Shown here one piece after another: positions 6,744 through 13,023 of a stretch of DNA of 13,023 nt. This DNA is from Bacteroidota bacterium (GTDB lineage Bacteria > Bacteroidota > Rhodothermia > Balneolales > HLUCCA01): NCBI GenBank assembly GCA_003448835.1, contig DLXM01000236.1, forward strand, positions 1 through 13,023, in the 5' to 3' direction. Within the stretch, counting starts at the first letter, position 1, and the number at the start of each line of letters is the position of its first letter. The notes below the pieces were generated by a model. The model had not been told where the DNA came from and did no database searches. It saw only the letters and a program-made list of their open reading frames with translations. The position numbers were made by a program, and so were the translations under genes.

Positions 6744-6834
6744 CCCCAGTGCGAGGCTAATCAAAATTGGCACCTATATTTTCCGAGCAAAGCGAAGGAA
6801 AATCTAAAGTGCCAATTTTGATTACCGAGCACCC
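6744..6834. repeat. Element D, complete nested hairpin
   Basis: TAATCAAAATTGGCAC (6758-6773) is perfectly inverted at 6809-6824, a 16-bp stem. The inner stem is ATTTTCC (6778-6784) with GGAAAAT (6797-6803), and the outer closure is GTGC (6749-6752) with GCAC (6829-6832). Its right edge directly abuts the stop codon of the acyl-CoA synthetase gene, so a transcript of that gene would carry this hairpin at the very start of its 3' untranslated region. Confidence 0.9.
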
Positions 6835-8712
6835 TTAGTCGTCTTTGTAAATCTCCTTAATCACATCACTATATCGATCATAAATCACACGACGCTTAAT
6901 CTTCAATGTAGGAGTCAACTCACCCCCATCGATCGTAAACGGCGTAGAAATCAAACGGAACTGACGGATTTTCTCATGAGAAGCCAATTTCTTATTAAAC
7001 AGCCTCATTTCCTTATCGATGAAATCCTGAATCTCCTTCAAATTGATCAAATCCTCATCGGACCCAAAACTAACATTATTTTGACGGCACCAGGACTTGC
7101 ACACTTCCAGATCGGGAACAATCAAAGCAGCCATGAAATTTTGAGCTTCCCCAATAACCACAACCTGATCAATCCAGACCGAACTCTTCATCATATCTTC
7201 GATCGGGCCCGGATAAATATTCTTCCCACCCGCGTTAACTATCATGTGTTTCAGACGATCCGTTATCATCAGATAACCTTGGTCAAACTTACCGATATCG
7301 CCCGTATGAAACCATCCATCCTTATCAATAACCTCTTTAGTTTCCTTCTTCTTACCCCAATATCCCTGCATCACATTTGGACCCTTACAAAGAATTTCAC
7401 CTTCAGCGGATGTTAGATTACTTGGATACTGGTTTCCGGATAATTGAGCAATGATCTTGTTGTCATCAACCTTTTGAATACCCACAGTAACACTAGGAAT
7501 TACATGTCCAACAGTGCCGTAACGCTGTTTTCCACCCGGATTAATCGTCATAACGGGTGATGTTTCAGTCAGACCATACCCTTCAACAATACGCATCCCA
7601 GCAGCAGCAAAAAAGTTACCAATATCGGCCGGTAATGCTGCCCCACCGGATACAAACAATTTCACACGTCCACCAAAGCGCTCTCGAAGTTTCGAAAACA
7701 CCAGTTTGTCAGCTATGACCAACTGCACCGAAGTAAATCCACGTTTCCCTTTAACATAATCAAGTCCAACTTTTGTCGCCCAGTTGAATACTTTTTGTTT
7801 GGACCCACCTGCATCCTGAACACTTTTCAGTACCAGATTGTAAATTTTCTCGAATAGTCGCGGAACCGAAATCACAACCGTTGGACGAGCTTCAAGCAAA
7901 TTCTTTGAAACTGTGTCTATACTTTCAGCATAGAATATTTCTGCTCCAACGGACAACATTCCATAATACCCGCAGGTACGTTCAAATGAATGGCACAACG
8001 GCAAAAATGATAATGAACGGTCCCGGTCGTTCAGGTCCAGCATTGAAAGTGCGTTCACGATGTTACTGACAATGTTATCGTGGGTCAACATTACCCCTTT
8101 AGGTTCACCCGTCGTACCGGATGTATAAATTAGTGTGGAAATATCCGAAGGTTTAATAGCTTTGGTTCGCTTTTTAATTTCAACCATGTGTTTATCCAAC
8201 ACTTTGCTTCCTTCAACAAGCACACTATCGAACATGTGAACAAAATTATATTCAATCAAACTTCTGTTCTGTGGCATATCGAACGCAATAACCATCGTTG
8301 TATCTTTGCATTCTTCAAAGATATCCACCGCCTTTTTCAACTGGATTGGTGTTGAAACAAGAAATATTTTGGATCCTGAATCCTTGAGAATATATGCGCA
8401 CTGATTTGGTGGCAATGTAGCATATAGAGAAACATTGATACCGCCAATAATCTGAAGTGACATATCGAAAACCGCCCATTCGTATCGATTCTCACTCAAA
8501 ATTGCTACTCGATCGCCAGGTTTTACACCTTTTTCAATGTAATAAGCAGCAAGACTGTACACATCCTTGTGAAATCTATCCCAATCCAATTCAACATAAG
8601 GGTCATTCGGTCCGGGTTTATACGCAAAAACCGTTTTCTTTTTGCCCGTATATTTGTGATGTAAATTGTGAAATAACTCAGCAATTGTATCAAATTGAAC
8701 TGCTTGTGACAT
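6835..8712 (-). CDS. Long-chain acyl-CoA synthetase (AMP-forming)
   Basis: A 625-residue cytoplasmic or membrane-associated enzyme of the adenylate-forming family that activates fatty acids with ATP and joins them to CoA. Motifs in order: P-loop YTSGTTGEPKG (196-206), PLCHSFER (238-245), SGGAALP (355-361) and the adenine/AMP motif YGLTETSP (379-386). The hinge region follows with GWFHTGD (466-472) and DRLKHMIVNAGGKNIYP (485-501). Near the C-terminus LTPTLKIKR (599-607) holds the expected catalytic Lys at 604. Length and motif wording fit the COG1022 (FAA1/FadD15-like) group. It lies 119 bp after fur on the same strand. That leader contains a small palindrome, GTTGC-C-GCAAC at 8735-8745, which might be an operator. 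The chain-length preference cannot be read. The stop abuts hairpin element D. Confidence 0.94.
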   Translation of the reverse strand: MSQAVQFDTIAELFHNLHHKYTGKKKTVFAYKPGPNDPYVELDWDRFHKDVYSLAAYYIEKGVKPGDRVAILSENRYEWAVFDMSLQIIGGINVSLYATLPPNQCAYILKDSGSKIFLVSTPIQLKKAVDIFEECKDTTMVIAFDMPQNRSLIEYNFVHMFDSVLVEGSKVLDKHMVEIKKRTKAIKPSDISTLIYTSGTTGEPKGVMLTHDNIVSNIVNALSMLDLNDRDRSLSFLPLCHSFERTCGYYGMLSVGAEIFYAESIDTVSKNLLEARPTVVISVPRLFEKIYNLVLKSVQDAGGSKQKVFNWATKVGLDYVKGKRGFTSVQLVIADKLVFSKLRERFGGRVKLFVSGGAALPADIGNFFAAAGMRIVEGYGLTETSPVMTINPGGKQRYGTVGHVIPSVTVGIQKVDDNKIIAQLSGNQYPSNLTSAEGEILCKGPNVMQGYWGKKKETKEVIDKDGWFHTGDIGKFDQGYLMITDRLKHMIVNAGGKNIYPGPIEDMMKSSVWIDQVVVIGEAQNFMAALIVPDLEVCKSWCRQNNVSFGSDEDLINLKEIQDFIDKEMRLFNKKLASHEKIRQFRLISTPFTIDGGELTPTLKIKRRVIYDRYSDVIKEIYKDD

Positions 8713-8831
8713 AGATATCTATTTTTGGTTTATTGTTGCCGCAACGACTTAACGTTTTTTTACCTGACGAAGGTTAACTCAAACACTTCTGAGTAGCTAA
8801 TATACTAAAACGGACGAAATTGTCTAATAAT

Positions 8832-9332
8832 TCAAGATTGATGATGATCTTTCTTGATAATATCCGGTTTACGAGTACAATTCTGGGGATCAGCACAGGA
8901 TCCTCGGAATTGCAAGTTGTGGGCATCTATCTTGAATTCGTGAATTCTTTCCATCAACGTTTTTATTTCATGGATGCGGGGATCACAAAATTCAATGACT
9001 GCACCACAGCTATCACAAATTATATGGTCGTGCTGTCGATATGCATATGCGCGCTCATAATGAGACTGGTTTTTACCAAACTGATGTCGCTGGACCAAAT
9101 CACATTCTACCAATAGATCGAGCGTATTATAAACGGTTGCCCGGGATACTCGATACCCGGTGTTTTTCATGCGGAAAAACATATCATCAGCATCGAAGTG
9201 TCCATCACTTTTATAGATCTCTTCGAGTACCATAAATCGTTCAGGAGTCTGTCTGTGACCCTTATCTTTTAAATAGACACGAAAAATCTCTTTTACTTCA
9301 GCAATTGTATCTTCATGTGCCGGGGCTGCCAT
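8832..9332 (-). CDS. fur: Fur-family metal-dependent transcription regulator
   Basis: A 166-residue DNA-binding repressor of the ferric uptake regulator family. The N-terminal winged helix includes GHRQTPERFMVLEEI (25-39) and the recognition helix RVSRATVYNTLDLL (61-74). The metal and dimerisation domain follows with HYE (91-93) and HDHIICDSCGAVIEF (101-115). Cys106 and Cys109 form the first structural pair, and Cys146 and Cys152 (CADPQNC) are the likely second pair. His45, Glu93, His101 and His103 are probable regulatory-site ligands. The sequence reads more like Fur than Zur or PerR, but metal choice cannot be settled by eye. The gene is between ftsX and the acyl-CoA synthetase, all on the minus strand, with inverted repeats in its 79-bp leader that may be autoregulatory. 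The start at 9332 is followed by a short polar tail before the first helix. Confidence 0.9.
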   Translation of the reverse strand: MAAPAHEDTIAEVKEIFRVYLKDKGHRQTPERFMVLEEIYKSDGHFDADDMFFRMKNTGYRVSRATVYNTLDLLVECDLVQRHQFGKNQSHYERAYAYRQHDHIICDSCGAVIEFCDPRIHEIKTLMERIHEFKIDAHNLQFRGSCADPQNCTRKPDIIKKDHHQS

Positions 9333-9348
9333 AATATGCGTTTTTAAG

Positions 9349-9407
9349 TTATTCTTGTCCGAATAATATACACAAATTGCCTAATACTTTATATCAAATT
9401 CGGACAA
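9349..9407 (-). promoter_or_regulatory. Inverted repeats in the fur leader
   Basis: Two dyads lie in the 79-bp gap before fur. TTATTC (9349-9354) and GAATAA (9361-9366) are inverted around 6 bp. TTGTCCGAAT (9355-9364) is perfectly inverted as ATTCGGACAA (9398-9407) across 33 bp of A/T-rich DNA. They overlap and bracket the likely promoter of fur. Neither matches the 7-1-7 Fur/PerR box, so an autoregulatory site is only inferred; a weak RNA hairpin is the alternative. Confidence 0.35.
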
Positions 9408-9411
9408 CGGA

Positions 9412-10293
9412 TCAGCTGATATTGTCATCATGAATGAAGCGGGATGCCGCCCAACGGCTACCGATGAATCCCATAAAGACAGATAAGGCCACAAGTCCGC
9501 CAATCAGGAAATACCACTTCCCGAACGGCCATGGCAAGACACCAAATTGTGGAACAAAAACCACAATCACTTTATCAAAAAAGATCCAGATAAAACTGAC
9601 CGCTAACACGGCCGCAATCAGTCCCTGCAGGATTCCTTCCATCAAAAATGGACTTCGAATGAACCGATTCGTCGCCCCCACCAGTTTCATGGCACGGATT
9701 AAAGGCTGTTTGGCATAAATCGTGAGCCGAATCGTATTAAAGACCAAAATCATAGCAGTAAATAAAATCAACAATCCAATTCCACCTCCTGCCAGCAAAA
9801 CAGATTCCATTCTTTGGTCAATCACACGAAGCAGTTCGAGGTTAAAACTTACTTCATCCACTCCCCTGATCTGTTCGATTTTAGCCAAATAAACGGCAAG
9901 TGTGTCTGTGGAGACATCCGCAACTGGTCTGATTCGATACGATGCCGGTAAAAAATTCAAATCTGCCAACGGAGTTCCTTCAGCCCCAAAAAGTTCACGA
10001 AAAACTGCGGCTGCACTATCTTTACTGATATAATTGACGGATTCCACGATGGGCAGCGCACGGATTTCGTTTCGGATAGCCTGCTGTCGCTGATCGTTCA
10101 TCTCCTCGAGAAACACCTCAATTTCGATGTCATTTCGAATGGATGATCCTATATCGTAAGCACTGTAATAAAAACGTCCAATGATACCAATCAGGATCAC
10201 TGAAATAGTAAGTGCAATTATGGATGTAAGCGTTGCGAGTGGCGTCCGCTTAAATCCGGAGTATCCTTCTTTTACGATATATGGTAAGCTCAT
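9412..10293 (-). CDS. ftsX: Cell division protein FtsX
   Basis: A 293-residue inner-membrane protein that with the ATPase FtsE forms the ABC-like complex activating cell-wall hydrolases at the division site. The order is classic: a cytoplasmic start, TM1 (about 21-43), then an extracytoplasmic domain with IEIEVFLEE (56-64) and the FLPASYRIRP stretch (114-123). Then come TM2 (about 164-186), the conserved loop NTIRLTIYAKQPLIRAMKLV (186-205) with GATNRFIRSPFLMEG, TM3 (about 218-240) and TM4 (about 258-280). ftsE is not adjacent, as is common in Bacteroidota-type genomes. The start overlaps the stop of a 17-codon mini-ORF in an ATGA junction, and no better in-frame start exists upstream because a TGA lies 10 codons before. 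Co-transcription with the barrel-protein gene is likely. Confidence 0.93.
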   Translation of the reverse strand: MSLPYIVKEGYSGFKRTPLATLTSIIALTISVILIGIIGRFYYSAYDIGSSIRNDIEIEVFLEEMNDQRQQAIRNEIRALPIVESVNYISKDSAAAVFRELFGAEGTPLADLNFLPASYRIRPVADVSTDTLAVYLAKIEQIRGVDEVSFNLELLRVIDQRMESVLLAGGGIGLLILFTAMILVFNTIRLTIYAKQPLIRAMKLVGATNRFIRSPFLMEGILQGLIAAVLAVSFIWIFFDKVIVVFVPQFGVLPWPFGKWYFLIGGLVALSVFMGFIGSRWAASRFIHDDNIS

Positions 10294-10343
10294 GTGTTGA
10301 AAAATATGAAATCGAAACTGTCAATACTACGTTTATTTTGCAT
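10290..10343 (-). CDS. 17-codon mini-ORF bridging barrel gene and ftsX
   Basis: An ATG at 10343-10341, one base after the stop of the barrel-protein gene, opens a 17-codon frame (MQNKRSIDSFDFIFFNT). Its TGA overlaps the ftsX ATG as ATGA. It fills exactly the 51-nt gap between the two genes. It could carry ribosomes from one gene to the next (translational coupling) or be chance. The peptide has no recognisable domain. Confidence 0.25.
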   Translation of the reverse strand: MQNKRSIDSFDFIFFNT

Positions 10344-10344
10344 T

Positions 10345-12543
10345 TTAATTGCTGAAAATCACTCTAAGTCCAAATCGAAGCCTGCGAGACGGCATCGGAT
10401 AGGGGGCAGTTTCATAATATCCGAACTGACCAAGTCCATCAGCCACATTTTCCCAACGCACCAACACCATTAAATTTCGGATTCGTGCCGATAGGTCGTA
10501 ATCCAACCGAAAAAATCCGGGAATTGGATCGGTATTTCCGGCCATATTCCAAACATCCGCTACAGGAATATACTCAGGTGTGTGATATGCCATTGGCGAC
10601 AAAATTCCATAGAATCCGGTTTTGATGAATGCTGCACGTTTTAAAACATATCCTTTCCAATGGATGGAAGCTCTGTTCCAGATTCTTACGGTTTCGTCAG
10701 TTAATGCATTTCCACCGCCACTACCATCCAGTTCGTTGGTATATAAATGAGCAGTTGACGACAGCCCAATTTCCCAATTATGAGTATTCAATAGGATCGA
10801 TGCATCGCCGCCAATCTGACCAATGTTACTGAGTTGTGTAAACGAACTATCAAACTGCACAATAGTAAATCGATCAAATTTCGTCTGATATCCTTTTAGC
10901 CCGGCGGATAATCCTTTATCCCGATTGCCCACCTCAAATCCAACAGAAACCCGCGAAAATGGAGCAGATTTTAACTCCCGATTTCCGCGCAAAGATCCGA
11001 TCCAATACAAGGACTGCATTGTTGGCATTGTTGATCCACTTGAAATCGACCCGAACAATTTAATTGCTCTTATTGGATGCAATTCGATTCCGGCTGTTGA
11101 CTCGAATCCGCTATAACCATCACTCCGATTAGAGGATCGAATATCCACCGGGACTGAAACTCCCCGCATTGGAGTAAAATTTGCCGCTAATCCACCGTCA
11201 AAAACCGCCCAGTTTCCATAATCGAGTGTATAACTATAGTCGTTATCTGTTAGATAATACCTACCGTTGATTTCGACCTGAGCCTGTATCCATTTTGTAT
11301 TTAACTGATGGACGCCACTCAAATGCAAACTTTGCCATCGATATTGACTGGAGTCCTGAAATGAAGCATAGTTTCTGCGATATCGATCATAATAAAAAAC
11401 AAGTCTGGATTCAGCGAATAACGACGGCTTGGTTACTGTTGAGTCGCCTCGCTCCGTCATTAATGAATCGGATGAACCTAACGAGTCGGATTTAGCAATT
11501 GATTCACGACTTCCTCCTCTTCTCAGCAATGAGACTTGAAATTGTGTGCTTCTTATTCTGGAATTCGCATCTGATCTCACCGGACTCGCAAAAAACCGGC
11601 TAAAATTGAACGCTACAAGATCAGTTATGGAATATCCATCTGATTCCTGCTGCTCGGCTCCATTATAAACGACCATCGCCTGAGCCACATATTTTTCATT
11701 CAGGTGACGAAATACCCTGCCCGATAATTGCCTGCTAAAAGTTTGAGTCCGGGGATACTCACCTTCATTATTTTTCCCCTGAAACACCACATCAAATCCG
11801 GTTTGCTGATTTACCATTTGCGAAACATGTCCATCAGTATTTCGAAGTTCGAATGCAGTTTGCTCGTACGACACACGGGTTAATGGTTTTCGGGTGTAGT
11901 ATTTTTGTAGATTTACGTTAGTTCGAAGATTAAGTCCGGTACCGGATTGTGTAATCTCTGATATTCTTTCCAATGGTATAAATGCAGATTTGTTATTTCC
12001 GGTCACTGGATCATATGAAAGCATTCCTTCAATATATATGGATTGATTTAATGGCAACCTCCCATCAATCAAATGAAAATCATTTCGGTTAAATCCACCT
12101 AAACGATGCGAAATCACTCCATTCGAACGGGATAACAGCTCAGAATATTCGAACCATTGATTCCAGCGAAGTGTACTGTCGGTCTGGATAACAGTTGATT
12201 GCATGGCTTTGGGTGCATTCAACGGATAAATCGGAAATTTGAGTATGAATTCTTTGGGTTGATTCCTGGCTCGGGTTGAATCTATTCGTATCTGACCCCG
12301 TTGAGTGGAGTCTGGAATTGCAAATCTGTTTCTAAGCGAGTCGGTTTGACCTGGCAACACTGGATCAGGTTTTTTGGGAATGGTATCAACCGGCACAGGC
12401 TGTGGTGGCACCGGATCAGCAGGCACAGGCTGCCCAAAAACGTACTGAGTTTGAACCGCCAGAATCAGTAAGACCAAAACACAGATAACTCGTATCACCT
12501 TAAATGGACAAGTACCAATTCTATGTTGTGGATTATTATCCAT
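10345..12543 (-). CDS. TonB-receptor-like outer-membrane beta-barrel protein
   Basis: A 732-residue predicted outer-membrane protein. Residues 15-37 form a long hydrophobic signal peptide after a 14-residue basic/polar lead. A Pro-rich linker follows (38-66, repeated PVP and P-x-P). Residues about 130-205 look like a reduced TonB plug, with a LIDGRLPLNQ segment (158-167) and IPLERISEITQSGTG (189-203). The rest alternates aromatic-ended strands and polar turns, as in a beta barrel, ending RRLRFGLRVIFSN. Unlike most Bacteroidota SusC-type receptors there is no N-terminal carboxypeptidase-like domain and no clear TonB box. The ligand is unknown. It starts inside the cinA stop (TAATG). Its job could be transport or structural, and a non-TonB porin is the alternative. 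Confidence 0.7.
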   Translation of the reverse strand: MDNNPQHRIGTCPFKVIRVICVLVLLILAVQTQYVFGQPVPADPVPPQPVPVDTIPKKPDPVLPGQTDSLRNRFAIPDSTQRGQIRIDSTRARNQPKEFILKFPIYPLNAPKAMQSTVIQTDSTLRWNQWFEYSELLSRSNGVISHRLGGFNRNDFHLIDGRLPLNQSIYIEGMLSYDPVTGNNKSAFIPLERISEITQSGTGLNLRTNVNLQKYYTRKPLTRVSYEQTAFELRNTDGHVSQMVNQQTGFDVVFQGKNNEGEYPRTQTFSRQLSGRVFRHLNEKYVAQAMVVYNGAEQQESDGYSITDLVAFNFSRFFASPVRSDANSRIRSTQFQVSLLRRGGSRESIAKSDSLGSSDSLMTERGDSTVTKPSLFAESRLVFYYDRYRRNYASFQDSSQYRWQSLHLSGVHQLNTKWIQAQVEINGRYYLTDNDYSYTLDYGNWAVFDGGLAANFTPMRGVSVPVDIRSSNRSDGYSGFESTAGIELHPIRAIKLFGSISSGSTMPTMQSLYWIGSLRGNRELKSAPFSRVSVGFEVGNRDKGLSAGLKGYQTKFDRFTIVQFDSSFTQLSNIGQIGGDASILLNTHNWEIGLSSTAHLYTNELDGSGGGNALTDETVRIWNRASIHWKGYVLKRAAFIKTGFYGILSPMAYHTPEYIPVADVWNMAGNTDPIPGFFRLDYDLSARIRNLMVLVRWENVADGLGQFGYYETAPYPMPSRRLRFGLRVIFSN

Positions 12544-13023
12544 TAATTAGCGAACTCAGATTTCAGATTGTACGGAAGTTCATTGATTCCATTTAATTGG
12601 CGTCGCAAAATATCTAAAGCAATGGTCGCCGAACGCTCTTTATTCAGGCTTCGATCATTAAATAACTGCGCTTTAACCGCAAAATGTGTCTCAGGTGACC
12701 AAAAACCAATCCATACTGTCCCCACGGGTTTATCCGGAGTTCCACCTGTCGGACCCGCAACACCTGTGGTTGAAAGTCCAAATTTTGTACCGAATTTTTC
12801 AGCTACTTTTTTTGCCATCGCGAGCGCAACTGGTTTACTCACAGCTCCATGTTCAATTAGCATGCTTTCGGGAATATCCAGTAATTCTGATTTCATCTGA
12901 TTGGAGTAAACCACCAGGCCACCATCAAATACCGAGCTGCTTCCACTTACATCGGTTATGAAATGCGCAAGTTGTCCACCACTACAACTCTCAGCAGTTG
13001 CTACTTTTGCATGAATCTTAACC
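12543..13023 (-). CDS. cinA: CinA/PncC nicotinamide-nucleotide amidohydrolase, 3' part
   Basis: The frame runs off the right edge of the window, leaving the last 159 residues. The visible part is the amidohydrolase domain that converts nicotinamide mononucleotide to nicotinate mononucleotide in pyridine-nucleotide salvage. The motifs are VATAESCSGGQLAHFITDV (residues 7-25 of the visible part), with the catalytic Ser region, and VSGSSSVFDGG. Then come YSNQMK with the conserved Lys, AVSKPVALAMA, and GVAGPTGGTPDKPVGTVW. Whether the upstream MoaB-like (COG1058) half of full-length CinA is present cannot be seen. A GTG at 12914 is internal, not the start, because the motifs continue upstream of it. 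The stop TAA shares a base with the ATG of the barrel gene. Confidence 0.93.
   Translation of the reverse strand, partial: VKIHAKVATAESCSGGQLAHFITDVSGSSSVFDGGLVVYSNQMKSELLDIPESMLIEHGAVSKPVALAMAKKVAEKFGTKFGLSTTGVAGPTGGTPDKPVGTVWIGFWSPETHFAVKAQLFNDRSLNKERSATIALDILRRQLNGINELPYNLKSEFAN

Larger units (their letters stand above)
6494..6834. repeat. Tandem array of nested palindromic elements
   Basis: The 354-bp convergent gap 6481-6834 holds no credible gene but is almost filled by four related elements, A-D. Each starts with a C-rich block and a GTGCG-like word, then an A/T-rich arm, then CTATATTTT (or TGTATTTTT in A) and an inner-hairpin half. Elements C and D are complete and spaced 120 bp apart. 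A and B lack parts. The word TCCTCTTC precedes B, C and D (6533, 6615, 6735) and leads within a few bases into their C-rich blocks. No element is followed by a T run on either strand, so they are not standard intrinsic terminators. They may be a REP/MITE-like family, a two-way transcription boundary, or structured RNA at the 3' ends of both flanking genes. Confidence 0.85.

Noticed and set aside
6494..6834. CRISPR array reading of the repeated block
   Set aside because: Repeat spacing is irregular (about 73 and 120 bp between matching points of B, C and D), the units are long nested palindromes that differ in sequence, the spacers are similar to each other, and no cas genes are near.
6976..7416. 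146-codon open frame on the + strand inside the acyl-CoA synthetase gene
   Set aside because: It lies wholly antisense to a well-supported enzyme gene and its translation shows no recognisable domain; it is a by-product of the codons of the real gene.
8820..9116. 98-codon + strand frame over the 3' half of fur
   Set aside because: Antisense to the conserved metal-binding region of fur and without protein-like motifs of its own.
12543..12914. A short complete CinA-like gene starting at the GTG at 12914
   Set aside because: The same frame continues upstream to the window edge and encodes the conserved AESCSGG and SGSSSVFDGG motifs, so the gene is simply cut by the window.

Overview
This 13 kb stretch looks like chromosomal DNA from a member of the Bacteroidota/Balneolota (FCB) side of the bacteria. 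The grounds are moderate GC by eye, near-absence of Shine-Dalgarno sequences before most starts, a lone ftsX with no ftsE beside it, a TonB-receptor-like outer-membrane barrel, and CopA/HMA/GDCCVxC proteins of the type common in that group. The phylum is an inference from protein style, not a proven placement.

Left part (1-3234, + strand): the 3' end of a small integral membrane protein (DUF2157-like) is followed by a copper-handling cassette. It holds a CopA-type P1B-ATPase, a 70-residue HMA copper chaperone, and a 66-residue cysteine-rich protein of the GDCCVxC (seleno)protein family in its all-cysteine form. A 45-nt dyad runs right into the copA start codon. Middle left (3235-6480, + strand): a possible 35-codon gene remnant, a lipoprotein-type penicillin-acylase-family Ntn hydrolase, and a creatininase-family metal-dependent amidohydrolase.

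Centre (6481-6834): a 354-bp convergent intergenic region with no gene. It is filled with a tandem series of four related elements. The two complete ones fold into long nested hairpins (18+7 bp and 16+7 bp stems, plus outer GTGC/GCAC closures). Their stems differ from each other at four positions, and every one is compensated on the other arm. This is the most unusual structure in the window.

Right part (6835-13023, - strand), in transcription order: the 3' end of cinA/pncC, an outer-membrane beta-barrel protein coupled to it by a TAATG overlap, a 17-codon mini-ORF bridging to ftsX through an ATGA overlap, ftsX, a fur-family regulator with dyads in its leader, and a long-chain acyl-CoA synthetase. 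The tight junctions from cinA to ftsX suggest one transcript. fur and the synthetase have larger leaders (79 and 119 nt) and may have their own promoters. No tRNA, rRNA, transposase or CRISPR array was seen.
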